Shown piece by piece: positions 1-12,600 of a stretch of DNA of 64,000 bases. Positions within the stretch are counted from its first letter, which is position 1. The number at the start of each line of letters is the position of its first letter. The position numbers and the translations under genes are program-made. The notes below the pieces were generated by a model, which saw nothing but the letters and a program-made list of their open reading frames with translations, was not told where the DNA came from and did no database searches. The DNA lies in NCBI GenBank assembly GCA_013400115.1, contig VXBP01001806.1:124001-188000 (forward strand), in the 5' to 3' direction. The stretch is from Rhinopomastus cyanomelas (Eukaryota > Chordata > Aves > Bucerotiformes > Rhinopomastidae).

Positions 1-74
1 TGCTGTGGCAGGGGGTTTGGACTAGATGATCTTTTGAGGTCCCTTCCAAACCCTGATGTTCTGTGATTCTGTGA
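1..74 (+). mobile_element. CR1 LINE, 3' terminal fragment
   Basis: This is the 3' untranslated end of an avian CR1 retrotransposon, cut by the window edge. It carries the typical TTGGACTAGATGATCTTTTG block, then GGTCCCTTCCAAACCCT, and ends in ATTCTGTGA-like octamers at 61-74, which mark the CR1 3' terminus. It is nearly identical to the copy at 61.7 kb, so both belong to the same fairly young subfamily. The rest of the element, if any, lies outside the window. Confidence 0.9.
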
Positions 75-3000
75 AGTCTGGTAAGCACTTCAGCTCTTGG
101 GTGCTATGGATGAGTACTGCCATAGAGATGCTTGGAGGACAGCTTGCTGAAGTGATAAAACCTCTATCCTACATTTTATTAATGAAGTGGATTTACCAAA
201 ATCTAGTCTGGCATCAGCTCACATCCCTCCCTGAAATATTAGCCTGAAACAACAGAAAAGCATCTTACTACATCCTTTCCTTTTACGGTATGGGATGAGA
301 TGTTGAAGTATAGTCAGTCACAACACATGACAGGCTAAACACATTATGGTTTTTTCCTCCCTAAAAGGAGCTTTAAGTACATTAATTATTACATGATACA
401 CTAAACATTGCCAACATCAAGTTGGCTTCAGCCTGTATCTTTCTGTTCAGTGACTGAAAGCAGGATCTCAGTTTACAGTCTCTAGTTTACCAGTCCTATT
501 AGCAGTATGTGTGTCTCACAGGTATTTTGACAGTAAACAGTCTCATTCATAGCTTAGGATTTATTACATTACTCACCGCTTCCTTAAGTCTTTATTTCAC
601 AAAAAAAAATGGCTATTTTAGCACCAAATTGTATTTTCCTAGGCTCTCCACCAGCATTATAAGGCTATACATAACCATCTTCAGTGACAACTGTAAACAA
701 TATAAGCAGAGGCAGCTACAGAGCAAAATAACATCCGGGTCATATACGGCAGACAAAAGTTAAGTAACAGTAAGAACAGAATAGACCAAAAATATTTCTA
801 CATTTCTTTGTAAGGATGAAACCATTTATAGAGGATGCTTCGTAGTACAGCGAAACTCCCATGTCTGTATCAAGGACTCCAAGTTACTCCTTCAGGAGTG
901 ACTACAATACTGGGAAGCACCTAGAAGCTGCAGAATTTAGATGTTTATAAGCAGGGACAGTATCTCAATTTTGCATTGCAGTTCTTCTTCCAGAGAAGAC
1001 TATGAACTTTTTCACTACTTTTTTCCCCTTTATTATTTTCCTTTCTTCACAATCCATTTTCCCTTTCATTCCATCCTCTTTATCTCTAAGGTCTGTTTCT
1101 TCTGTCCCTCCCAACGTATCTGCCAGATCTCCTTTGGTTTCCTTCTCATAATTTCCTTCTTTATTACTTACCCCTACTCACACATAAGTTGGATAATCAA
1201 TCAAAATCTTCCCATCTAAAGCCTTCTCATCTTCTAAATTTAAAGCAAGGGGGTCATCAGATCACCTTGAGAGCCACAGATTTTACTGGGTCCCAGTTCA
1301 GATTTTATTTACAAGGGGGTTTTTTGGTGCATAAAAAAATATTTTGAGAAAAAAGAGAACTATTGAAGCTCTGCAGCAAAAACACTACTCTGGGCCCAAT
1401 CCTTCACAGCCTCAAGTGTGGGCAGACTGCCTGCCTGCAAAGAGCACATTCCAGTTCCCTGTGACTGCTGGGAATTTATAATAGCAAAAGCAGGGCTGCT
1501 CTCATATATCACTGTGTCATCTATCCACAAGATAGAACAGTGTGCTGAGGTTCTTCCTCCATTTTTTCTTTTCCCAAAGGAAGCGACTGATTTCTAGAAA
1601 ATACGTGAAGTTTTTAATTCCCTAGGACTTCACATGGGTGAAATTACGTTACTCAATTAGGATCTATGACTTGAAGTCACTCCATTTCAGGTTTAGCCTC
1701 CCTTTTCCTATGAAATGCTGGTACTAGACCTATGATTACAAGCCTAGATGCTCAGGTCTTCTTTCTACCACATACAGCAAACAGCTGTTTCAGCTCCCCA
1801 CTAGTAACGCAGCAAGTTTCAACCCACATCCCGTCTGGGAAAAACAATTGGATCTTTTTCTTCCATGAAAACCACTGGTACTGAATGACCCACTGATAGA
1901 TGAACCGGTGTTACAAACACCGGAAGTAATTCAGCAATTTTTAAAATAAACAAAGAGGTGACTTAAGAACTAGATTTCCATTTTCTCTTTGCCAGTCTTA
2001 AATACCAGGAAGACCTGTGATGACAGGTAACTGGTAACTTCCAAGACAATGATGGTGCCATTACTGATAGATATTTGAGTACGTTTTGGCGTATTTGGTG
2101 CCAGAGGGGGACCTGGCGAGCTACAGCAGTGACATAACAGTCTCCTTGTAAAGTTGCATGTGACATCATGATGAGTCATTGACACCAGACCCATATTCTT
2201 GGTACCTCTGCTGCAAAATTTGTACTGGAAGACAAGGCAGCGCTGGACGAGCTTGAAAACTTTCAACCACTGCTGACAATCTGCTAACTGCTGGTGAATG
2301 AGGGACACAAGTATGGCTCAAGAAGCAGACTATAGCACGACATGCCCTCTAAGCTGCAATCTGTGCAGTCACAGCAAAGACACTTTCTACTCACTCTCTA
2401 CTACTTGACTGCATGTGACTGCTCCAGATGTGGCTGGCCCCTGTACCTAATGCACCATCATGCATTGGGTGAGGGCCAAGATAACACCATCCACTGCTGT
2501 TCCTGACCATACCACATCATGTGGTACTTGACCAGGTCCACCCAATGCACTCTAATGTTCTTTTCCCTCCGGATTCAGAGTTTATCTTAAGCCTGCATCT
2601 GAGGCCGGCTTAAATGCCAGCTGTCTGGATGCTAGACAAGCACAAGCTAGAGCACAAGCATGAAACTATTCTAGGACCAAGTGTGAACACAACCAGGTCT
2701 CATAATGAAGCTGCCTGACCAGCATTCTTCAGCTGAAGAGCTGAGTAAGAGAAGTAAGATGAGTAAGAACATCCTCTGCTGCGTAAGCCATTACAGACTG
2801 TCATAAATGGTATTTGTGCATTTAAACAAAATGGAACACAAGTACAAACACTGGAAGTCACGGCACGAAGCTTAGTCTTTTAAGAGCAACTACCCAAACA
2901 GCAAATATGTATGTGGAAAGGCCACAGCCCAGTCTTTGGAAGTCAGCCTCATCAAGTAAAATAGGCAATTTTTCCCCATGATGACAAGGCACCATAAAGA

Positions 3001-6000
3001 GTCACTTGAGCCTTGACATCAGTGAAGATAAATACTCAGCAGTGATACTGGTGGCTTTATCATCATGTAAGTTGTAACTCTGGTTCTTCATTTACACTTA
3101 CTGGATGCTTCCTGTTTGTAGTAAGCATGCTATGTTTCACAAAAAACTGAATTTAGATAACACCTGAAAATAAGAGGCAGTAAGTAAAGTTTTCAGTTGA
3201 GATTTTTTTTATACTAAAAGTTTTCAGAAATGCTTTCTTCCTTCGTTTAACTTGCAAACACTATTTTCACATAGTGTTTTCTGCATTCCTGTAGGCAGAG
3301 TGGCAGAAATCATGCATTTGCCAGCAACACTTTCTGGTCAGAGTACACATGCTTGGAAAAAGAATCAGTTAAAGCATTTCTGTTCAAAGTCCAAAAATAC
3401 GAAGAAGAATCTAAGTAAGAAAACTAGGTGGGACATGACTTGTCCTTCAGGATAACACCATTTGCTTTAAAGTTGTATTGCCTGTATCTCCTCTTACAAA
3501 ATACAAGAGTCAATAAAGGAATATGCTTTCCCCTGTCCTGTTCACTGTGGACAGGCACTCAGACTCATAAGAGGCGCGTTTTCCTTCTGCTTGTTAACGC
3601 ATTAATAACACTCAGCACACAGCAAGAGGCTCTGGAAGCATGAATAACATGCAGAGTTCAGTTACTGATAAACTTGATACCACACCAAGCTCTTCATAGT
3701 CATTTATTGACAAAATACAGCTTGGTATTCAGCAGACCCTTCTAGTAAACTGCAAGAGCCCAAATTACTGGTGGTAGTATAAATAGATTACAGATAAATA
3801 ACACATGATAAAAGGTTAGTGCAATGCAGATAGAGTTTAACACTAGGGTGCTCTGCCCACCTGACAAGTACGTTATTTGCAATGACATGCAAGTTAGCAA
3901 ACTAGAGGGTTTCCAACTTGGCAAGTAATTGAAAAAAAAACACCCCACCAGAGTTTCTAAAAGAGTTAAATCTATGAACAGTATAATTATAGGCAACACT
4001 GTCTAGCCCGAGTGAATGCATACTGAAAAAGCTAATCTGAATTACTGAATTTTTCAGTGAAAATGTGTGCTCAAAGCAAAGCAGCTGTCAGAGAAATTAA
4101 AATAGACAATTAATATGTTAGCTAACGTAAAGCCATGTACTGTGGCTTTTAGCTTTGATGTGCTTAACACTAAACGGCTGGTGGGAGATAACTAAGGGGT
4201 GTGCATGTAAATAAGTTTGGGAAGATGTAATAGCAGTCTGGAAAAAGAAGACTGAAGTTACAGAAAGTACAAAGGGTACTTCCTCAGTGAAGGAACTGAA
4301 GCCACACTCAACAGAGAAGAGAAATATGCTCTCATGTAATTAAAACCTGTATCACAGCACAGGGGAGGGCTGGGTTTGCCATTCCGAGTTCTCAACTAAC
4401 TTAATTTTGTAATCAAATCTTAAAGCCGCTTCGGTGTGTTTTAGGGAGTATTTATATTTTTAAATAAGAATTCACCTGTATCAGAAGAAAGACTGCAGAA
4501 TAAGATGTAGATGCACAAGCAGCTCCAGAATAAGAACTTCAAAAACATCTGTGGCAACAGCAAAGGATTCCCTCTTTGTTCTTACAAACATTCCTGCTTC
4601 AAAAGCATCGTTTTGTTCTCTGCCTCCATACATAACTTGCACCAAACTTCATTTTTATCTTACAAATTATTCTTCTCTTTGATAAAACATGAGACATCAA
4701 CAAGAGTCTGGCTCGAGAGCACTCCTAGGTATAATGGAGACAACAATGCAAACAATACAAGCATTGTTTAGAAATTTTTCCTCTGGAAGAAAGTTACCAG
4801 ACAACTTAGCGTTTTTCAAATTTTCAGTGACTCTCCCCGACCCATGGCCTGTGAGTACTTGGAAAAACAAAATGAAGTTATTTCCCCTCAATAAAACCAC
4901 TCTGCCATCCGAAAAATTTCTTTTATGTTTAGAATGAGGAGTGTACAACAGCATTATTTCAGATCATGTCTTTAAAAATTGCTCCTAAGCAGCTACTCCA
5001 CACACAGACTGTCAGCACAGAATGAACTGAGTAAGCTAAATAAAAATCCTCATTAGTGGAGGAGATTAAAAATAATGCTTTATAGTTTGAATTTGTTACG
5101 CTCCCTGAAGAAAGCAAGTCGGTTTTCATTAACTTGCAAGCTGCTTATGTGTCAACATCCCAAAATCAAATACTTGTAAAGGGCCAAAAAAGGGAAAAAA
5201 CAAAAAAATGAGGAAACCACATAAGGACCTGCCCGTCTTAGGTCACAATGATTAATGAAATGGAAATGTTAATGCAGCTCAGAAGCAGCCATATCACATG
5301 GAATTTCTAGAAAATAAATATCAAGTTGTTTCCAAGAAATTGTACCCATTAATAATCTTAGACCTCACTTGAAACACAAGAGGCATAAGGAAAGTATCTT
5401 GACGCTGATGGTATTGATTAAACTACGCCATTGGAAGTTTCACACACCAACAACGATCCATCTAGGAAAATCACCAAGAACTGAATTCCAGTAAGGACAA
5501 AATAACTTTTAAATTGACGTGTAATTTCTGCAAGGGTCCTTGCCAACACAACTGTAGATCTCATGAAATCACGAGTTTCTCAACCCCTCATGCCATATAA
5601 GATTTCTTCAACATCTGAACAACCTTTTTTGTTTGACATTCTTTGTATATTGAGATTTCTCAACACTCTTAATAGCACTCATAATTATAATAGTTTCGTT
5701 TGTGTAATAAACTGGACTGTACTGCAGAACAGATATTCCACTAAAAGATATTTGAATATAGTGCACCATGTGTTTATATAAAGAAAGGCAAAACTGTCTC
5801 CCAAACAGAAATAACTTTGAATGCAATAAACAGAGCTCAAGTCCCCACTGACCTGCATCAGAGATAAAATAATAATATTCTTATTTGGTGTTCCTTCATG
5901 GAAACAAAGCTAAATGGCTTAATGAAACTCGGGAGAAATACAAAATAGGGACCAGGAAAAAGAGCAACAACTGCTGAACGTCAGAGGAATTAAATAGGAG

Positions 6001-9000
6001 TTGGGTTGGGGAACAAGCAGCAGCTTGTAGTGCTGTGAGTCTTGCAGGGAAAAGGAAAACCTGGGGGAGTGAGTGCTGAGGCACTGCAATAGGAGCCTCT
6101 CCTCTCTCCACAGACTGAAGGTCAGTCTCCTAACCCAGTAACGCACTATGATTAAAAAGAGGAGATATAAAAGCTACGACCCGTCATCTTTTTTCCCCGT
6201 CCCTTTAGTCTCAGTTTCTTAGCTACAAGCATGAACAGACTGAAACACAGATTTGATTGATTACTTCACCAGTGTTTCCCATGCAACCGTCTCATTATTG
6301 TGCCTTAAGCCTGTCAAGGGAAAGCCTAATACATTGCAACTGGCACATTCTTTGTTGTCAGCGCGGTAAAAGTTTAGCTACACAGGTCTTGCACTTCGTA
6401 ATTGTGGTATTGCGGCTGTTAGACGCAGGTCCAAGGGACAGCCAAACTACCCTGTCCGCAGAAAACTTGGCGCTGCCATATTGATTTTTAGGCCTGACTG
6501 TATAAGATGTGCAGTTCCAGGCTTTATCAAACAAGATGCTACGCGGTTATTTTCATTATTAGCATTTTATATTTTCCAAGTTGTTTCTGAACAGCCAGCT
6601 GCAAAGCTCTTTGGGTATGCAGGTCGGGGCTGGAGGAGGGCTAAAAACTAGATAGGCAAATCTGGATCAAGTCAGGATGCTTGGGGGGGCCTTATGGAGG
6701 GCGAACACATCTCCATGTATGTTTCACTGAGTGTAATTGCTTTATTCTGGAGTAACTTTTGTAAATGAGTGTAAGGTTGCCTGAGAGACAGTAGGTCAGA
6801 GAAAGCAATTTTACAGTTGTTTTCACTGGCAGCACTTTATGACTTTGTTCCAAATCTGCTATCCAAACAAGTTATTTTTGTAGAGGTACCTTTGAAGCAT
6901 ACCTTACAAGACAGCATTTAACTCAGTTTAGAGATTTTGTAAAACCACACAACTTGCTACCTACTTACAGGACAGCAAACTTATCAAGCTGTCTTCAAAT
7001 GCTTGTTGTGAGTATGGTTCAAATAAAACCGATGGTTACTCTTTTGGATAATCAAACACTCTCCACAAGGTTTTCCATATTTGTAAGAATATTTCTGTGA
7101 GGGTAACTGCAGGAACTAACAGCCAGGCAGCTAACACTCTCCTCAACAGAGGAAAAAAAAAAATCTTGTCCAAACCCACAGAGAGAGAAGCAGTTCTCAA
7201 ATTAAGCTACCCCTGTTTTGATCATGTGTTACGCAAGCAATATCCTCTCCCCAATACACTGTACCAAAGAACAGCTGCACATTTCTAGGTGTAGGCTTAT
7301 AGATATTTCTCTCAGAAGCCATTCCTCATTTTGCTTACTATTGTCAAAGTGCCACAGAACCTATGCAATTAAATAAGGATTCAAACTACAGGAAAAATGG
7401 TGCTTCCACAAGACATCCAGGTCACTTCAGAAAACACACTTTCACTGGGGTTTTTAGCAGAAGCAATGTTGTATTATTTGAAATGTCGTTTTTATTTGGT
7501 GATAGATACTTGAAAACATAACCAATCTTTTAAGCCTTTATGTCACAGAAATGGGTAGTAAAACACTACTTCTCTCAAGATATGTGTATGTACTATTCAT
7601 TGCACAGTCTTTTTTCTTTCTGCCTGTCTCTAACATCTGAGGAGTCTGAACCAATTCTCGATCCACTGTACGATAACCACTCAGTTTACAAGAGGAGATC
7701 AGTCCGACCAGAAAGAGACAACCAGTGCTAGGTACCTAGCAAAGATTCCAGCAGGTTAATTCTCCCCAAAAGACTGCAAGGCCCAACACTGATTTTTTGC
7801 ATTTGTTCGATATCGTATCTTAATTCAGGGAAGGTACTCTTTACCAAGACCTACAAAAGCAGACAGCATTTCAGAGCCAAAACTTTGCACGTCACTATTG
7901 GGGTGCAACCGCAGCAGCTCTTTGGAACAGCTACAGGGTTGTGGCACGCACTTAACATTTAGCTACATTTCCTTCTACTTCACTAAGTGTCATTTAGGTC
8001 ATTAACCTGCATTATCACAGAAGAGGTACAAAAGCACAGTCCATGGTTATTCAGGCAAAAGAAAGAAAGACTTAAACTAAACCACAAGTACTGTGATTGC
8101 CCAGTAAAATCTCTCACCTGGTAATCTGTGCACAGTAAGAACAGACTTGTACTGAAGATCCTACCAGTTTTTAAGAGGAACCACTGCATATTTGGTAAAG
8201 CAAGGAGTACCAAAGCTTTACTCAAAGTTATGAAGGGATAGACTGGCTTCTTTTGTTTGGTTGGTTGTGGGCTTTTAATGTATTCAAGTCATCAGAGTAG
8301 AAAAACACATGATGTGAGCAGCCCATCAGTCTTTTCCTTGCGCAGGACAAGTACACTAATACGCCTCCTTCATGTTGTGATCTTGGTCAAGTTCCTGATG
8401 AACTCAATTTTTGCTATTGGATTTCAATAGGCACATGAGGTGCTTGTGTAACAAGTAAGAAATGCAGTGATCAGTGAGAACGCTAGAAGTAACTCTGCAA
8501 GTAACCAATCAAATTAAGTTTATGCATTTGTCACTCCACTATGTACCCACAGTGGTGGTACGGCTGCAAGAGTCTGAGCAAAAACATAAAGCAAGATTTG
8601 TGTGAAGAGGTAATCTCTCTGATTAGCCCGAGCTATAGCCTTTCAAAAATAATAAAGAAGGCTGACGAGGTCCATACGCTGCATTATTAGCTTCTCACTG
8701 CCCCAGTCAGAAACAATCCATCTCTTGGAACAGACAGCATTACTGCATTCAGCAAGTAAAGACACAATAGGAATAGTTTGAGCCTTGTTGCCTATTTGTG
8801 GATGGGCTTGTTTATAACAATTTCGTTTTTCTACATCTTTAAATGTGTCTTCAAGGGACAGTAAAGTTGGAAAAGCTGCCATCATTAGGATGAATCACAT
8901 ATTAAGGACAGCAAATGTTAAGAAAGCAAGTTATTGTTTTAGCTGAATAACAGTCTGTAGGAACATTATATGAACAATCCAGGTCCCTCTGGAGTTGTTC

Positions 9001-9310
9001 TCTGATAAGGCAATACATCAAAAGACAGCATATCAGCGTAATTGTTTTAATAATTAGACTTCATTAAAAAGACAACCAATTCCTGATTGCTTTGAGCTGC
9101 AGCAGACTCCAGATGCACACAAAAGTCTTCATTAGTACAGGCATATATTTATTCTGTAACAACTACAAAAGGCATCCACGCACAGCATTATTAATGGGGT
9201 CCGCTCAAGAAGCAGGTAGGTGCTCAGAACACAAACAAAAGCACAAAGAGGTTTCATATGGTTGGTAGGAATATTAAAAGTCTATATATGACTGGTCTGG
9301 ACTGTATGAA
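75..9310. other. non-coding-looking region, no gene recognised
   Basis: AT-leaning unique sequence with frequent stops in all frames. The open frames of 60-112 codons show no recognisable domain and no consistent splice-site flanks. Several short blocks (for example 4,060-4,200 and 9,000-9,120) are rich in TAAT-type homeodomain cores and could be conserved non-coding DNA, but this is only impression. If the CpG island at 21 kb drives a leftward transcript, this stretch would be intron or 3' flank. I see no repeat family I can name here. Confidence 0.4.
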
Positions 9311-9643
9311 GTTCAACAACGCCACGTGCTGGGTCCTGCACGTGAGTCACAACAACCTAATGCAACGTTAACAAGCTTAGGGGAGAACGGCAGGAAAGAT
9401 GACTGGTAGAAAGAGAGATCATTGGATAAGCATGAGCCAGCAGTGTGCTCAGGTGGCCAAGAAGGGTTGTTGTCCTTTCTGGCTTGTGTAACAAATAGTA
9501 CAGCTAGCAGGAGTTGGGAAGTGACTGTCGTACTCAGTACTAGAGAGGCCACATCTCAAGTACTACGTCGTGTTCAGCTTTGGACCCCTCACTAATAGCA
9601 GGCCATTACGGTGCTGGAGCACGTTCAAAGAAGGGCAGCTTGT
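9311..9643 (+). mobile_element. CR1 LINE fragment, reverse-transcriptase 3' coding part
   Basis: This corresponds to the C-terminal part of the CR1 ORF2 reading frame. It keeps the block for the motif around MSQQCAQVAKK (9,430-9,470, ATGAGCCAGCAGTGTGC) and the later part reading roughly VRPHLEYCVQFWAPH (9,545-9,592). Several substitutions and small deletions break the frame, so it is a dead copy. It lacks both the 5' part and the 3' untranslated end. Confidence 0.9.
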
Positions 9644-12600
9644 AACAGGAGAAACATCACTATATTGGACAAGTCTTCTAGATAAAACATGCAATTGAAC
9701 CTCACATGAGTCTAGATCAGAACTTTCCACTGACTGTTCCATCACATCCAATTTCCACAATCCTACCTAGAAAGATTTAGAGGGCATCTGTGGCTTGACT
9801 GTGGCTTAACCCTCAAGTCTGACTCAGAAGCCAAGAATTTCTCTTCTCCATGTCCATTTCCTGCTCGATTTTGGCAGGCCAGAGTGGAGTCCCTACAGCA
9901 CAAGTCCATATATATCATGTGCTACTATCCTGACCATTTCCAACCTTCTTTTTCCTTCAGAGGGTTCTCTCGCCCTCCCTTCAGAATAAATCCTATTGAA
10001 TAACTGTATGGTTCAGGTAGGCAAAGGTTGTCTGCTTTTTAAAACATACAAAGCAAAATAGTAGACAAAGAGTAATTTTATACAGCTATGATCTGAGTCA
10101 GCTGAGAAGGGTTACAGAAAATCCCAGTGTTCACAAGCAGCAAGGGCTGGTTCTTAATAGCATAACCACACAACAACTCTCTACTCAGAGGAAAAAAAAA
10201 TAATCATAGAGTTACTAAATCAGCTTGTAAAAAAAAGACATACCAGTCTGAACCATCTTCACTTCCTGAACCTTTGGATATGCCAAACAGAAGTGTTGCT
10301 CAGTTACAGTTGGATGCCTTTGCTGATCTTCCACCAAAAACAATTGTTACCTTTTTTGCCAATCTGGAATGAAAATCATCGGTATATCTTAGCATGAAAA
10401 TGTTTTCAGCATTTCACACCACAGGAAAAAGCCTGAGGAGATTCTGTTAGAACTAGTCTGCACCTTCCTTTCGTTCTACTTACCACTAGCACTCAAGTAC
10501 TGCACAGGCTCAAGGCCTGACCAGTACCTGGATAAGGAAAAGAAGCCCTTAAAGAACGGCAAGTTACGTCACTGTCTACTAGCAGCTCTTACTCATCCAC
10601 CAGCAACAACGCACAACTGCCATTTTATTTGCAGCTACACCCAAAAGAGCAGACATAAGAGCCTGGATACTCTTCCTCATCCCCCTTATCTGTCTAAACA
10701 GAAGAGCACGCTCTCAAATGATGTAAATTTGTGGTATCTCAAATGTCTGGGTATTTTCACATTAGCCCATTCTCAACTTTATGTATGGTTCACCAAGGCT
10801 CTCAGTTTAAGGGCAGAAGTACAAACAGCTCTGTTCCTCATAACACTTTGTTGAGAGCATTTTAATGCTGAGAACCTTGAGAACTTGAAGTGCTTTAGTA
10901 ACTGTTAGGTACCGAGCGTTCCCTAAGTGCATAGGGAGTTTCCTGAGATTTTTGATCCTGTTCCTGCAGAAGTTACTTAGACCCATGGCTCCAATCAGTA
11001 AAAACTTCAACTTTCCTGAGCACCTCATCAGTGAAAGGGCATACCTACTACACAAATGCAGATACTAACAAATGCCATTATAAAATCATCAGCAACCCTT
11101 AATGATGCGTTGTCCTATCACTTGCTCATCTCAGGAGACAAAGCTTCCTTCCTGTGAGCTCATCTTTACTCTGATCACACAGCTCCAAATACTTCCAATT
11201 CAGATTCAACATGTGCAGGTCATTACCTCTGACTAGAGAAGATGTCACACGTATATCCATTACACAAAGACTACCCCTTTGAAGTGTCACACTCCTGCAG
11301 CCAGGGATGCAGCAAGAGCTGCGTGGTTCTGACAGAAATCTCACTGAGGTCTCCACTGGAGACCTGTGATTTTGCTACATCTTTCCATCTCACAAAGCAC
11401 TGCATGTTTTGCTTCACAAATACTTCCAGCAGGATGCTCAGAATTATATTCATGGCTTTTAAAGCCCTTCAGACCGATACTACGGCCTGGCTTTATAGGT
11501 TACCATTAAAGGATGTCTTCACTCAACTGCCTGACACAATTACAGAGAAAAGGCACCAAGGTTCTCACAGGAAGATGTCGCTTCTGTCATATCAAAGGAT
11601 TCCAGGCAAAGGACAGAAAGAATTCAGTCCATTTTATGTTAGAACAAATTCACAGAAAGCTCATTCTGTAAATTATTTTAAATTAAATGGATGCACCATA
11701 TTTTACTGCAAAACTCAGTGTGTCCTTATGAGTGAGTCATTACTCAAACCCCACAAATGATCATGAGTGGTAACACTAACACATATCCAAAGTTGACCTA
11801 AGGGGTACATTTTACATGGGCTAACAGAGGTCAAACATAAATTCAGTTATCTGTATCTGCCTTATTTTTCTGCCCTTACAGTGATTAAATCTACCTGGGT
11901 CACTGCATTAGTGTCAAAACCAAGGCATTCCCATCCTATCTTGCAACATTCCCAAACATCCACATCCTCTGAAGACTCTTGTTCTAACAATGAAGATCAG
12001 AGCTTACTTGGAGATCTTAATATTCTGTTAGGGAAGAACACTGAAGAGCATTTTCTGTTTTACAGTCTGTAAACAAGGTCACAAAAAGAAGAATTAGGCT
12101 GCTCAAGTTTTTTGCTGCAAATCCACAGCAAGGCTTGGGAATAAAACAACTGACCTGCCAATCTCACAGCCATTTAATGATAAGAAAAATAATCATTAAT
12201 AGCAAGCTAAAGGCCTAAGTATTACTTAAGTAAGCTGAAGATGTAAGCATTTCATGTGCTGACCTAAGCCATGATCCTTCTCCAAAAGAAATTAATGGTA
12301 AACTCCTATTGAATTCAGCAAGAGCAATGTTAAATCCCTGGTTTCTTTCCTCCCACCAGCTTCCCCAGAGAAAATAACAAATCATCGAAGTTTAATGACT
12401 CTCACTTAGAATTAACCGTGAAAAAAATGCTCACAAGAGTCACTGCATATTTCTTTTTCTATGCCTTGATGAGGCTTCTGATTTTCATTTGGAAAACTCA
12501 ACAGGAGAAAAACACAAAAACACCCAAGACATGACAGATTTCTGTTGTGTCTTAAGCCTTTCTTGGACTTAATTTTACAAAGCAGATTCTTTTGCATTTA

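Noticed and set aside
8116..8181. 66-bp minus-strand segment with donor CAG/GTGAGAG, open in phase 0
   Set aside because: A hydrophobic 22-codon run with a moderate acceptor, no partner exon in a matching phase and no recognised family.
10484..10527. 44-bp minus-strand segment with a textbook acceptor (CTTTTCCTTATCCAG) and donor (GTAAGTAG)
   Set aside because: Good signals, but only one short open frame, whose phase does not continue from the candidate first exon in the CpG island or into the next candidate at 8.1 kb. It may be a non-coding exon, but this cannot be supported alone.
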